Shown: positions 23,197-36,300, numbered from the stretch's first letter. The stretch is 64,000 nucleotides of DNA from Agapanthus africanus (GCA_030015575.1 JASDDO010000026.1:453073096-453137095); one strand, 5' to 3'. Notes: generated by a model not told the origin, from the letters alone. Made by a program: numbers and translations.

Positions 23197-25510
23197 CTCC
23201 CATTAAACTCTACTAGCTAGTTTGCACAAGCTTAAAATCTCGATCGATCAAAATTTCAAAAACAATTTTCTGATTTGCCAAGTTTCTGTCGATTTTAAAA
23301 CTTGCTCGAAATTTTTTTCTATATAGGTTAAAAATCCGTGCAGGCAAATACAGGGCACCACAAGAAATTTGGTAACTTAATTTAACTTTTGGCCGCGGAA
23401 CCGCCGCGAAACATGCCATTTGGCGGCGGTTCTGCCGCGCTTTTGTGGCTTCATGGCTCCAAATTTCTTCTGGAGCTATCTGACAAGGAAAATTGATTTT
23501 TGTGATGTTTTGTTTTGGCCCAGAATCTTTTGAGTACTGGATTTGCTTTTGAGGCCTTTGCGGATAAATTTAGTCGATCGAAATTTTAACTATGTAATTT
23601 TTCAGTACTTTACATTTCTATCTGTGACCGTGAATGTCATTTGATCGGTAAACCTTGTCTAATCACTATAGTCCTTTTAGACGGGTTTGCGAACGTGACA
23701 TTCACGTTGATGTTCTGTGTTGTGCTGTGATGTTGCGGATTGTCGTGGTGGATAGCCTGGGTGCAGTGGTAGTATAGTTTTGTTGTATTTGTACATTTGA
23801 TATTGCGGTGCGAGCGTCCGACATGTGGACTGCCGTCACTGCCTGTTTGTATATTATTCTTTTGGGTCACGACCGGGTTGAGGTCGATGTTACCCTTGTA
23901 TGTTATTTTCTTTTCTGTACTAGGATTACCCCACGGAGGAGTGCACGGATAGCCGGGTTCTAGAGGGCAACAGATCCGCATCTCATGGCGTTGAGACGGA
24001 GGGGACCTTACTCTAGAATTGGCGGGCTATTCACAGCACTCGTAGGGGGTATAGGTTGACCCAAGGAGGGGTGCTCAAGTTACCGGATTCCGTGAAGTGC
24101 TGGGTGGTCCATTCACTTTGCTGAAGGGGGATGTATCACTTCAGGTTTTGGCGGGTAACTTGCCGCGCTCGTAGGGGTTTAGGAGTTCATTGCACAGGCT
24201 ATCCACACGACCAGGGGAACGTCGGGTTTTCAGTTGTGGCTCAAAGGAAACCCGGGGCTCCCAGATTATCTGTATTGTTTTGTGATGCTTATTACTTTTC
24301 TATGATGTTGCATTTATCATTCCTGGGACGATTGTTATATATATATATATATATACACTAGTAGATGTTGTATATGTTTTGCACTCGCGCTAGCCCAGTC
24401 CCCGCTCTGTCGTTAGTTAAGTAACCTAACGGGTGATGACGGGACCTAATGGCGAATGCGGATGGCATATACGTACATTTTATTTTCGTTCTTTTCTGGT
24501 GTGTTTATTTGATGGGACTGTGTTGATTCTTATCAATGCAAGGAAAAAAAACCTATATATATATATATATATATGATGTTGTTGGAACCAAGATTTTAAA
24601 AAAACTGAAATTACAGACGTACGCTTTTGCTTTGCATCGTGGTATTCAGTTTGGAATATCCTGCACCTCATTCGACGAGGCAAGGGCCAAGATCCTTTCA
24701 TCGGGAGTGACCCCTTGAGTAAAAGTTTGCGTCAACGTAATAACTTCACTATAGTCGTTTACTTTTTGCTTTGCATCGTGGTATTCAGTTTGGAATATCC
24801 TGCACCTCATTCGACGGGGAAAGAGCCAAGATCCCTTCACCGGGAGTGACCTCTTTAGAAAACGTTTTCGCCACTATACTTTTGTAAAACCACTTGGATT
24901 CCTTCAACGAGATCAAGTTCATTACGTTAAAGGTTTTTCGCCAAAAACCAGCCGTAGCCCTCCATCATTTCTTATAAGTATTGCTTAGTATTCGTGCTGC
25001 GTTTGTTGACCTAGTCAAGACGTAGTGTTCGGTAGCTAAGTAGTGCTTGTTTGTAGCATTTTAAATGCGATTGGTTAGGACAGTCGTGCGGCCTTGTTGA
25101 CCTAGTCATGGGCACGTGCGGGTGGGTTTAATGCAATCCAGGATAATGACGGGTTGAACTTGACTAGCGGTTTATGGTTTGTTGACCTAGTCAAGGTCAT
25201 AAACCGCTTGGGGTAAAAATCATATCGGGAGTTTCAAACATACAGGAAACTTGCCAGGCATGCGCATACTTTCTGAAGTGTGGTGACTTGAGTGGCTTCC
25301 ATCAAGTTATCATGCGATGATAGTTGGATCCGATTCCTACTGATGAGTAGGTTTACTCTTCGGGTGATTCCGACTAATTCTCCTTTTAGGTTTGGAGGAG
25401 AATTCGAGAAAACGGTGGGAGCCATCCAGATTAGATAAAGTGATTATCCATTCTTATCTAGGTTAGCGTGCGCTGAGTGTTTCTTTTCTCTCTCTCTTTG
25501 GCATCGACCA
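23197..25510 (+). other. Untranslated leader of C
   Basis: No credible coding frame. It contains, in order, the GC-rich hairpin, a (TA)n run (24335-24354), the conserved palindrome (24411-24431), a second (TA)n run (24553-24573), two ~90-bp repeats about 140 bp apart (24627-24715 and 24766-24855), three TTGTTGACCTAGTCAAG motifs (25001, 25093, 25178) and a TCTCTC run before the former gag start near 25508. Confidence 0.7.
23392..23438 (+). other. GC-rich leader hairpin, C copy
   Basis: Arms GCCGCGGAACCGCCGC (23392-23407) and GCGGCGGTTCTGCCGC (23423-23438) pair at 14 of 16 positions plus one G-U, with a 15-nt loop. It starts 209 nt after the LTR. A and B carry hairpins at the same distance. 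Confidence 0.8.
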
Positions 25511-25574
25511 TGCCCCGATTCTAGACTATGACTCAGTGACCAAGTAACCGAACTATCTTAAAAACACTGGCTTT

Positions 25575-26395
25575 TGGATTGTCCAAGTTGCATACATCAT
25601 TGCCACTCCTTCTTTTACCCTTTGCTTTTCTCCAGAACACCCGTATCACTACGAATATCCACTTTCATTGGATAAAACCATCGTATGGTTATATACGAAC
25701 TCGAAGGAACTTTTTCGAGGATGGTTTCTGGTTCTGGAGAAAATGAATAGGACTATTCAGTTGTCTTTTCCTTTTACCTTCTCTCAGGTTATGAGGGCTC
25801 CTAGGATTAGGAGACAGTACACCTATTACGCTTATTGGATAGTCTTCTTCCAAACCATAGGCAGGTGCCGAGAGGTAGGGAATGAAGAAAACCAATTAGC
25901 CTAAGTATGGTGTGCAGAAGGTAATAAGTAAAGACAAATAAAGGGATTAGAAATAGGGCAAAGTAAAATACGACTGCTATGATTCACGACCAAACAACGT
26001 ATTTCATCGCCACTCCTACTTCACCTTTGTATTTCTCCAGAACATCCCGTATCACTACGAACATCCAATTCCATTGGAGAAATCCATCGTTTGGTTATAT
26101 ACGAACTCGAAGGAACTTTTACGAGGATGGATTCTGGTTCAGGAGAAATAGAAATAAGGTTTATTCAGTTGTATTTTATCCTTACCTTCTCTCCGGTTGC
26201 GAGTGCTCCTAAGATTAGGAGAGTACACCTATTATGCTTATTAGATAGTCTTCTTCCAAACCATAGGCTGGTGCCGAACGGTAAGGAAGGAAGAAAACCA
26301 CTTAGTCTAACGATGGTGTACAGAAGGTAATGAGTAAAGTCAAATAAAGGGAATTGGAGAGATGGCAAGGAAATATACGATTATAGTCATGAATC
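25575..26395 (+). repeat. Imperfect ~406-bp tandem duplication in C
   Basis: CCGTATCACTACGAA occurs at 25641 and 26047. The surrounding text (CTCCAGAACA..., ATATACGAACTCGAAGGAAC, CTTCTTCCAAACCATAGGC) repeats in the same order with substitutions. It occupies the place where gag and protease should be; I cannot assign either unit to a protein. Confidence 0.75.
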
Positions 26396-26629
26396 TGATA
26401 ATAGAAGAGACATTACTAGGAATACCCGGATACCCTTTCGAAACATATTCATGTTTCAGTTTCACTGTGTATTGTTAATAGAAAACTGATTTCCCAATTA
26501 GGCCCTTACTCCAGGGTATGTATTTACCAGGTATGATTCTCACATCTGTATGGTTTTACAGATGATGAGTGGGAGTAAGTTATTGGGAATTAGGTGATCA
26601 TCCTCATTATATCGGAATTCATTGTAATT

Positions 26630-28715
26630 GGTGGTATTTGAGGAAATCGCCTGGGTACCATTTTCAACCTACAACGCACAGGGTTTGAGTTATTCAACTC
26701 AAAGGGCTTTATACAAAGTATTGTATGTTGTCCAGTATCCATTAGGACAAAGGGGTTGGTACTCGTACTATATTCTATTTACTTGTGACTTCTCCAGTTT
26801 TAGACATGTATTTCGTAGAAATACAAAGTCTAATTTTGAGAAGTTATAGGTGCAAGAATAAAGTAGAGAACCAGGTGTCGCAAGTATCGGGATTCTTCAA
26901 GGTGATCGAAGATGTAGATACTTGTGTTATGGTATTAAGTTAATAGTGATGGTTTTGAGAAACTTGTTTCTCTTTCAGGTTACTCATAATTGGATGCACT
27001 CCTAAGTTGAGTAATGTCGATCGGCCTTTCTCCATTTAGTTGACATGCACTAGAGACAGGTGAATGATTTGAATCTGGTTCCAATTAAATTAGTGCATTT
27101 GTTTCTATATTAGATATATATAGAATCAATTTATATCTTAACGATGTTAAGGTATAGGGAGTCGTCCGGCTGATGCTTAAAACCAGAATCCGAATAAACT
27201 CAAGGCACGTTTCAGTAATGGCTGTTTGTGGGTTATCCCGGACTTTGACGAGGGTTAACTTTCTACCATCTGGAAGATCAATAGTGATATTGTTCTTGAC
27301 TCGCCATAGTTTTAGTAAAATGGACTTTTTTACAAAACAGTTGTGGGAGTATGGTAGATCTCGAAGTGATTCCAGAACCACAAACGATTACGAAAAATTT
27401 AATAGGACCTAAAGATTCAATAAGGATGGACATTCAATTAGCCACTCCGCAGATTTAGTGGGTTACCTCAGGCACCTGAGAGGTACTTCGGTAGCCTCAA
27501 GAATGGTGACAAGGAGGTTCTTGTTTACCCAGACTTGACACTGCTGTTGTTCCAGACTGTGAGACCCGGCAGGAGGATGAGTATAGCGTCATTCTAAAAT
27601 AGTTTTAGAAGTGCACGTGTGGGTTGTCGTAGTCAGTGGGAGCAGCGGAAGCGTAGTGGACAAGTAGCTTGGGTCTATTTATAGACCAAAGCGGATATAG
27701 CGGAGATAGATCATCTATTTTTGATGTGACAGTCATAGGTTTTTGACTTCATCAGAATAGGAGATAGATCTGTTAAGAAGGTAGTAGGGTGTAATGTCCT
27801 GGTATTTGGATGACATGCACTTTATAGGAAGTGAAATTCATATACTACGATCAGTTATACTTTGGTTGTCACATAGGATATGGATATTATATCAGGCATT
27901 CTGGTTACTAGATCTATGGTTTTAGATCTAGATTTGGGAAGTGTCCCAATATGGGTACTTAGACAGTATTCTAAAAACACTTTAGAATGGATAGCTCCTG
28001 GCATGGTGGTGAATCTGCAGGCGAAGGAGTCACCCTCTCTAAAGGTGTCTCACAGACTAAAAGGGAGAGGGATGTGCATGATTGGCATATCACTTGCTTA
28101 GACAATTGAGTCAATCATGACATGTCAAGTACCACACCAGATGTTGTTTTTGCACTAGATGCAATAAGTTGATATATTAATCCAATCCTGGAGAATAACG
28201 AATGGAAGCAGTTTATGAACATAAGTGGATGTTCTAGGGATTTGATAACGGCGGCCTCCTTTAGGAGACGGTTATCATTCCAGGCTTCCAAGGTGACCTG
28301 GATGACAGAGTGACTGTCAGAGTTATAGTTTTCCCTCTGACGAGGGGCGGTAGTTTGGACATGTGGTCCAAGCGGATACTGAGGAAGGCATGGCGCAGCT
28401 TACTGATTAAGTTCAGTAGACAATACAGTCTAAGATGTTTGCTGGATTTGGAGTTCATTTGTGAACTGGGTCCCATCAGATATCCAGAAATATTCTATGA
28501 CAGGTATTGCTCATTTCGGAAGATAGTTTTCTCCGCGAAGTTGAGATAAAGAGAGACATAGAAAGAAACACTGGAGCGGATCCACTCACTGAGGCTATTT
28601 CTCGAACGCAATAGTTTTACGAACGAGGTTTGTGAAACTGATTAGTAGAGGAGTTGGGTATTCGGTATCACACAGGCTGAGAATATGCGACATCGCAATA
28701 ATTAGCCTTAAGTGC
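26630..28715 (+). pseudogene. C pol relic: integrase, RT, RNase H
   Basis: Successive frame fragments align with the intact protein of A: integrase core (YYILFTCDFSSFRHVF, about 26760), CKNKVENQ and a degenerate catalytic region near 26850-26930, the integrase C-terminus (CPADA then NQNPNKLKARF, about 27165-27215), the linker LEVIPEPQTITKN (about 27365), PERYFG (about 27475), an RT segment GSSGSVVDK (about 27640), the active-site region WYLDDMHFIGSEI in place of YVDDILLIGNDI (about 27795), and RNase H remnants to 28715. The integrase aspartate of the HSD motif is lost and stops are frequent. No functional product is possible. The opposite-strand frame at 27085-27381 is a shadow. Confidence 0.82.
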
Positions 28716-28726
28716 AAGTGGGAGAT
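28716..28726 (+). promoter_or_regulatory. Polypurine tract of C
   Basis: AAGTGGGAGATT directly before the 3' LTR. Confidence 0.9.
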
Positions 28727-30759
28727 TGTTGGCTACAGTGCCCTCAAGACAATTATCGTAGTGTCAGGCACGTGATTATGATAATTGAGCGAGGACCTAT
28801 ACCGATAAAACAGTCTTACTCAAGATGATAGTATGCTATCTGGTTTGTCTTTATCATCATCTATATGTTGATAAAGCCCAAAGGATTCTTGCTTGACTGC
28901 CAGCATTGTGATGGCGATCACATACGTGGGAGCTGGGGTCTATAAGCACATCCTTAAATGTCCCTAGTCATGGGAGTATCGAGACTGGGCATCGATACTC
29001 CAGTGTAGACTGGTGTATACTTATCTAGACCCTGACGAGGGGCGGTGGCCGGTCTCATAAGCCATTGGTGTCAGTTGTTCACCTAAGATAGTATACAGGT
29101 GCTCATTGGGTTATGAGTACACTGGAAGGACTCGCCGGGAACATGCTAGTTGGTATTATACCTATAGTCAGATAGCAGTTCCCTGGTGACATGTATACAG
29201 GTTAGTCTGTCGACCTGAGATCGTCATTTGCCTCGTGTGAGTTCCCACTGTGCTTTGATTACTACCCTACCACGGCTCAAAGGAGTCGTGCAAACAGGTT
29301 TCAGTAGGGTACAGTCTCGAGCCACATAGAGGCAGTGAGTAGATCGTCGGGGATTCGTCTCTCCCGGTATTGGGGGTTGATGTCACGCAGTGCATGGGTG
29401 ACCATCACTAGAAATTCTCGGCCGGGGTATGTGAGAACTACCGATCCAGGATCGATAGTTTCTCAGGTAGTGATGGGTTTCATACCGACATGAATTATCG
29501 CGTTGTTAAGGGTCTGACTTTATCCACCCCCTAGACTCGATACGCGATACTCTTAGACGAACAGACCGGACTGTACGGATATTGTCACTGACAGGCTCAG
29601 TAGGGGTTCGGATGAGTTTGCTCGTCAGCCTTCCTTTCGCTTAATACCTGGGTAGCCGTTACGTACTGCTAGTGCCGCTGACGTGCTTGTGGTTAAACCC
29701 ACTGCCAGCGTATTGGCGAGTCTTTAGAGTCCCAAACAGAGGGTTTTCACGGTTTAGGCAATATGGTGTAGGTGACGTATGTTGATACATAGAGCTGTCC
29801 GATTGAATATGTGCACAGGCTGCACAGATTGTAATCGGACGGTTGATAATACTAGCTGCTTAGGATTAAGCCAGATTGTTAAATCAAATTTTGATTTAAT
29901 AATTTACATATTTATTTACATATATGTATTCTAGTATTATTGCTCACTATTCGTTTTCTCTCTTTGGCTATTCGTGTTTTCGTACGAATACACGTATGTG
30001 TATTCCGATACATATACCGGGAAGCATTCCGTATTTGTACGGAATGGCTTCTAGAAGATGCCACATCATTATTGATTTTATTTATAAAATCATTTGTTCA
30101 AAATCAGGTGGAAATGATGACATGGCAAGGGTATGGTTTTGGTCAAATCATGGCTTTTGTGCAATATAGAGATTGGTATGGTATTTGTTTAATGAAATTG
30201 GAAATGACATTTTTTGTGAGCATGTGAGAGAGGGGCCGGCCACATTTTTAGAGGAGGGATTTTTTTCATTTGGTAATTTTTGATGGTGCTCTCTCACTCT
30301 CATGCTCACAAAAAAATACTTAGCTAATTTTCATGCCATCTCCTTTGATCATCACCTTATCATCTTCTATGGTTACTCCATGAGTTTTATGGATGAGAGA
30401 AAAAGTTTTAGTGACACTATCCTACACTCCCCACTCTCCACTACTAGCAATTTTGAAGAGTCGGTTGGTTCGTTTGGCGAACCTAATGCTTGCGCCGTTT
30501 CCCTCGGGTGGATCATCGGAGATGAAGGAAGACCGGCGACCAAAGTCGATCCGCATCACTTGGAGCTTGGAAATGGTTGAAAACCCGAAGGACTTGGTTC
30601 ATTAGGTATAACCATTCTATCTCCTTTTCTTAGATTGCTAGTTTTAGGGTTAATGGTTTCGATCTTGTTTTATCGGGTAATGGTAGCGCCGGGTTTTAAG
30701 AAATTTTTGTTCCGCATTTGGCCACGGTTCGATGGCCGGGGCGCACCCACTACTTAGCA
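28727..30759 (+). repeat. 3' LTR of C (2033 bp)
   Basis: TGTTGGCTACAGTGCC at the start and CTTAGCA at the end; aligned throughout with 21153-23183. Confidence 0.92.
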
Positions 30760-30764
30760 GGTTA

Positions 30765-31394
30765 GGGTGATGTATATAGTATATGTGAGCTACTGGAGCA
30801 ACCTAGGCCCCTACCCTCACCAATTGGCCAGCCACATACTATAAAAATCCGGCCTCGCCTGCCCCCTTGGCTCCTATGGTCTTCATTTTGTCAGAGTGGT
30901 CTTCTAGTAGTATATTTAGGCCCCTAGTATTGTTTGGTTGTCTCAGATATTCCCTGGGTTGCTCCAGATACCTTTTAGGCACACTATAAGTCACAAAACT
31001 GATATGGGTCAATTCCTGAGTTCGTGCAACGGGTTCAGCTCTATGGCTCAGGTCATGAATCGTGTTACCATGGTCAAGCAAATACTCACAACAGCCCCTA
31101 GATTTTACCCATAGTCATTACACAAAATCCAGCAGGAACAAACAGCTCTAAACACCATCAGGTAACCACCCTACAAAATCAAAACTCTAGCTCTCCAATT
31201 CACCCGGGGTCGCCGGAATTTCTTCACTAGCTGCCGGCCAAAACCGGTGGGAAGGGTCTCGTTCTTCAGGTGGTCACTTAGGGTTACAGGAGGTCAGCAA
31301 CATCATAAAACGACATCCAAAACACGATATCACACAAAACTAATCTAAAGGGAAGAAATTATACCTCATCTAGTCCACTCAAGGTAGCACTAAC
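30765..31394 (-). repeat. 3' LTR of F, middle part
   Basis: Lies between insertions C and B and aligns with 58411-59091 of the uninterrupted F LTR, with a ~55-bp stretch of the latter (about 58935-58990) missing here. Confidence 0.9.
31390..31394. other. Target-site duplication of B, left copy
   Basis: CTAAC matches 51326-51330. The uninterrupted F LTR has a single GCACTAAC at about 59086-59093. Confidence 0.93.
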
Positions 31395-33063
31395 TGTAGG
31401 GTTCCTAGGCACACACTAGAGGTCTCACAAGGCATCAACCATGCCAATTTCAAAATTTAACGGTGCCGAGAAACCCTAATACGGATCGTTGGCTAGATGT
31501 TTAGGCGAAAAACAAACTAGTTAACACTTAACTACAAGAATACGGAAATACAACCTTTGTAGATCCGGTCATCCACCTTCATAGCTCCATGATGAAGTCC
31601 TCTCCGCTGTTACATGCCAAGGTTTAATTCTTTACACAAACCCTAGCAAACATGTATCATCAAACATGATACATGCAAGTGCACAAAAGTATATCACATA
31701 TACAATGTGCACATCCGAGTGAGAATATCCATTTAAAGTGAACCGATACTAGTTAATGCAAAGTAATATATCAAATATATAATTACACATTAAATCATTA
31801 AATCAACACTTGATTTAACGATCCGGTCATATCGCATATAACCGACTAGTATCCTATGTATCGGCTTACCGAATCAATCCTTGATTCGATAACTAGGTTA
31901 TATCGCATACAACCATTCGATACATTCATCGCGAGAATAGAATACGGTATCACATACACGCATTATTCTCGGTCCCGCACATATCTCATATGCGCTCCTA
32001 TTTCGTTTCGCTTGAGCCAGGAAACCTCTGTGTAGGACTCTAAAGACTCGTCAATACGCCGGCAGCAGGTGATGATCATATCAAACACCCACAAGCCGCA
32101 AGCGGTCTGCTAAACGTAACGGCCACCCGGGTATTGAGCGATCCGAAGATCGAAGAGCAAGCCCGCTCACACTCCTGTGAATCCAACCAGTAACACTTAC
32201 CGTACAGTCCGGTCTGATCGTCTGATCTGTCGCATATCTCGCCTAGGGGTGGTAAGCGTCAGACCCCAATAGCCCGATAAGTCGTGTCGATATGAGGTCT
32301 ATAACAATTCGAGAAACTACCGGTAACACTTACCAGTAAATCTCAGCAACCCTGGCCAGGGATTTCCTGTTATAGCCAATCGAACACAGCGCAACATCAA
32401 CCCCCTATACCGGGAGAGACGAATCCCCTCCTATCGCTCATTGCCTCCATGTGACTCGGGACTGTACCCAAAAACCACCGTTTTGCACGCCCTCTTGGAC
32501 GTGGTAAGATGGAAATCAAAGCACAGTGGGAACCACACAAGACTCTATGACGATCTCGGGTCAACAGACTACTCTGTACCAGTGTCACCAGAGAACTGCC
32601 ATCTGACGTAAGGTATAATACCATCTGGGAGTTCTCGGCGAGTCCGTCCAGTGTACCCAGTCTCCACTGAGCACCCGTATATCATCTCCGATGTCAAACA
32701 CCAATGGATATGTGATCATCCATCGCCCATCTGTATGGGTCGAGAAGGTATACGCTAGTCTACTCTGGTATATCGATGCCCCGTCTCGATACACCCACGA
32801 CTAGGGACTTTGAAGGATATACTTATAGACTATCTGTCCCCACTAGTATGATCCGCATCATAGTCCAGGTAGTCAAGTACACATCCTAAGGGCTTTACCA
32901 ACATGTAACAGAGAGACAATCAGTGAACACGTTAAGGTAAAGATCAACCAGATAGCATACTATCATGTCGAGCAAGAAAGTCCTCCCTATATATATCCCA
33001 GCATCCACTACAATATACATCCTATGTATAGCAATGGCCTCTAGGGCATACATATAACTAACA
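31395..33063 (-). repeat. 3' LTR of B (1669 bp, internal deletion)
   Basis: Starts TGTAGGGTTCCTAGG and ends ATATAACTAACA on the plus strand. Relative to the 5' LTR it lacks the segment corresponding to about 39222-39772, with a short unmatched TACATGC at the junction near 31611. Confidence 0.93.
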
Positions 33064-33074
33064 ATCTCCCACTT
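33064..33074 (-). promoter_or_regulatory. Polypurine tract of B
   Basis: Minus-strand AAGTGGGAGAT touches the 3' LTR. Confidence 0.9.
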
Positions 33075-35860
33075 GCACTAGGGCCATCTGATAGCAGTGG
33101 TTGCAGTATCTCATACTCAACCTTCCCATAAAAGTCTCTCTCTGGGAAAAGGCCTTTGTGAGTGGATCCTCCGTGTTGTCCTCTGAGTCTACTCTCCTAA
33201 CCTCGATCACCCTGGAGATCAACTATCTCCATGATCAGGTGATACTGCCTTAGAATATGTCTGGATCACTGATGGGACGAACGCTCCTTGGCATAAGCCA
33301 CAACTCCATTGTCACACAATGGGAGGAACTAAGTTCATCTCATGAACATATACACCCAGACAGCCTCTTTGGGTAGCATCTTAAGTAGCGATGTATTCAG
33401 CCTTAATCGTCTAGTATGTCACGGTATCTATCTTGGAACTCTTCCAACATACCGTCCCTCTACTGTGGGTAAAGACAATGCCTATGACTGACATTCAGTC
33501 GTCTTTATCACCCTGGAACACTTCCAGTGATTCTCCCCAGGATCGATTGATACCATCTCACTACAACTAGTGAGAATCCTAACATCCAATTAGATCTATC
33601 TCATAGATCCAAAACCCAGGATTTAGGAGGTATCACTTTGATCCTATATGGAGAATCATTGTGATAAGCGGAGATTGACCGATCGTAGCATAGGAAACTC
33701 TTTTCTTATCAAGAGTATGTCATCCACGTACTCTACGAGGATCACTACCATACTTCCTACTACCTTCTTGTATATACAAGGTTCATCTACCATTTTGATG
33801 ATGTCAAACTCTTTGACTACTACATCAAAACAGATGTTCCAACTCCGCGATGCCTGCTTTATCACATAAAACATCTTGCACACGTTTCCGCTGCTCCCAC
33901 TTTCTACGAAGCCCTCTGGCTATGTACTTATAGACGCCCTCTTTTAAAACATCATTTAGAAAAGCAGTCATGACACCCAACCGCCAGATATCGTAGTCAT
34001 GGTATGTAGCCATGGCAAGTAGGATCTGGATGGACTTAAGCATAGCCACTTGAAAAGGTTTCATCATTATCCACGCCTGGTCGATGACGAAAAGCTTTAT
34101 CAAGTCTAGCTTTGAAAGTCTCAACTTTTCCATCTACACCAAGTAATCTTCTCAAGATATACTTGCTCCTGATGGGGATTTAACCCTTCAGATATAGCAA
34201 CCAAAGTCCATACTTTGTTGGTGTATAAGGATTCCATCTCAGATCGCTAAGTATCCAGTCATTCTTACAGAGTCCCACTCCTGATGGCCAGCTCGAAACT
34301 AGTTCTCATGATGCAATCCTCGCTCCCACTGTCATAGAGTAACCGAAGTATCTCTCAGGTGGGTGACAAAACCCTACTAGATCGGCGGAGAGGCTGAGGT
34401 TCGTTGGTAACTATTGAATCCTTTGGTTCTATCAAATCATCAGCCGCAGTTTGTATAGCTGGAACATTTCCATTTCTACATAACTGACCTTGCCTCGAGC
34501 TTGTCCGGATTTTGCTTTTAGACATAGCCCGGAAAACCCCAAATCTTAACCAACTTAAGATATGGGCTCTTCCCTTATCATATCACATATGAAATGGTAG
34601 GCAACTGATTTGATTTGAACCCTATTCAATAGGTATGCATCTTCTCAAGTGCATAACTCCCAAAAGGAAATAGGTAACTCAGTAGTACTCATCATAGAGC
34701 ACACCTTATCATATAGGGTGTGATTGCTCCGCCCCGATATACCATCGTGCTATGGTGTATACGGAGGAGTAATGCTGAGAGAGAATCTCATTCTCCTTTA
34801 GAATAATCCAGGATTTCCGTGCTCAAGTATTCTCCTCCTTGATCACATCAAAGGACATAATACTTATACCTGTATTGGTTCTCTATATCTAACTTATATT
34901 CTTTGAATATCTCAAAAGGTTCTGACTTGTGTTTCAACAGGAACATAGGTCTGAATCTCGAAAGATCATCAGAGAATGTAATGAAGTAAAAAGAACCGGT
35001 CTTGGTAAGTGTAGACAGGGGACCTACATACATCAACATGTATCATCCCAAGAGTTCACTAACTCTTTCTCTGTTTCCAGTAAACGGAGCTATGGTCATC
35101 TTATCTCTGTGACATGACTGGCAAGTTTCACAAGATGTAAATTCAAACTGATTTAAATATGCATCTAAAATGTAACTTCAGCCAGTCGGATCGCATTGAT
35201 ATGACCTTGTCTACAATGTCTCAATAAGGATTCGTTCATTTCTGAACTCTTCCTCTTTTGTGTGTTGCGTATACTTAGAACTGTAGTTTGATTTAGAACA
35301 TCAATGCTTTTAGATAACGTGCCTGAACCGATCAACTTTTGATATAGGAAATGTTCAAAACATTATCCAACAATACAAAATTATATCCTTTCTTTACTAA
35401 TAAAGAGACTGATATGATTTTGTATATCAGGTTTGGTATCTAATAACATTCGTTCAGAATCAATGTATTTGTAATACAGGGTGACAGTGACCAACAGACT
35501 TGGCTGCAACACTTGCCCCGTTTTCTGCCTCATGAAACTTATCACCCGTTCTCAGTTTTCTACCTTTATGTAGCCCTATGTAACAGATTACATATCTGGG
35601 ATCCTGATGTGGTATCACATACCCAGGACGTAAAGAATACTGAGAAATAGTTCTGTATAATGAACACACCCGAAGATGATGCATCAGCATGCACTCTCTT
35701 CGTTTGGGCGGTACGGGAAATCTGGTATTCCCCAATTTCCTGCTCTGTCTTATAACAATTATAAGTTGGAGCGGGACCAACGTTCCCCAGCTCAGTATAA
35801 CAAGCGGGTTCGGTCAATATTCCGTATTATTATCTTGATTAAGGCGTGATATGGTCGCTA
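33075..35860 (-). pseudogene. B pol relic: protease, integrase, RT, RNase H
   Basis: Frame fragments on the minus strand match the protein of A in the right order. Protease is SWVCDTTSGSQIC (about 35630-35590), in which the active-site DTG has become DTT. An integrase core fragment is YFITFSDDLSRFRPMFLLKHKSE (about 34985). RT fragments are DYDIWRLGVMTAFLND (catalytic D of MDVKTAF lost) and YVDDILLIRKE (about 33725-33690), and the end of RNase H runs to 33075. Upstream, gag is reduced to a short stretch; the zinc knuckle is gone. Stops and frameshifts separate all pieces. D shows the same truncated gag junction. Confidence 0.85.
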
Positions 35861-36300
35861 CCTGGAGAGAGAGAGAAGAAAACACTCAGCGTACGCTCTT
35901 GCAAGAATAGATTGGTTATTATTTTATCTAATCAGGATGGCTCCCACTGCTTTTTATCAAATCTTCCTTCAAACCCTAAAAGGAAAGACTAGCCGGGATT
36001 AATTACACACTACAAGTTCGCCAATCTTTCAGCCAGGCCAGTGTCGGTACTTTGTGGGCGGTCCCCCGTGCTTTCACACGAACTTAATTAATGTAAACCT
36101 CGTTTTCCCAGAGGCGTAACCCCGTTGACACCTTTCTAGACACCTACTTAATCGGCTAATTGTAATGTATAAAACTCTCCCAGGAGTAACTCTTACTCGC
36201 AGCGGGTATCGGGATCCAACTATCTCATAGAAGGTATGCAATCTCATTGCAAATTTCAACACTTGAAATTCCCGATAATATTTTGCCCCTAGCGTCCTAT

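Larger units (their letters stand above)
21153..30759 (+). mobile_element. Copia element C (Angela-type), decayed
   Basis: Complete LTR-to-LTR insertion in the 3' LTR of F. LTRs of 2031 and 2033 bp begin TGTTGGCTA and end TAGCA. The flanks are GTTTA (21148-21152) and GGTTA (30760-30764), a duplication with one later change; the uninterrupted copy at about 58406-58415 reads AGTTTAGGGT, which confirms the empty site. The interior has a primer site, a 2.3-kb leader, and integrase, RT and RNase H relics full of stops. Confidence 0.92.

Noticed and set aside
24335-24573. TA runs as a possible recombination or replication origin
   Set aside because: Simple microsatellites in a decayed leader; no further support.
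27085-27381. Minus-strand frame with LPDGRKLTL, reminiscent of a gypsy protease region
   Set aside because: The plus strand of the same stretch aligns in order with the integrase C-terminus and linker of element A (CPADA, PEPQTITKN, PERYFG), so this is a shadow frame.
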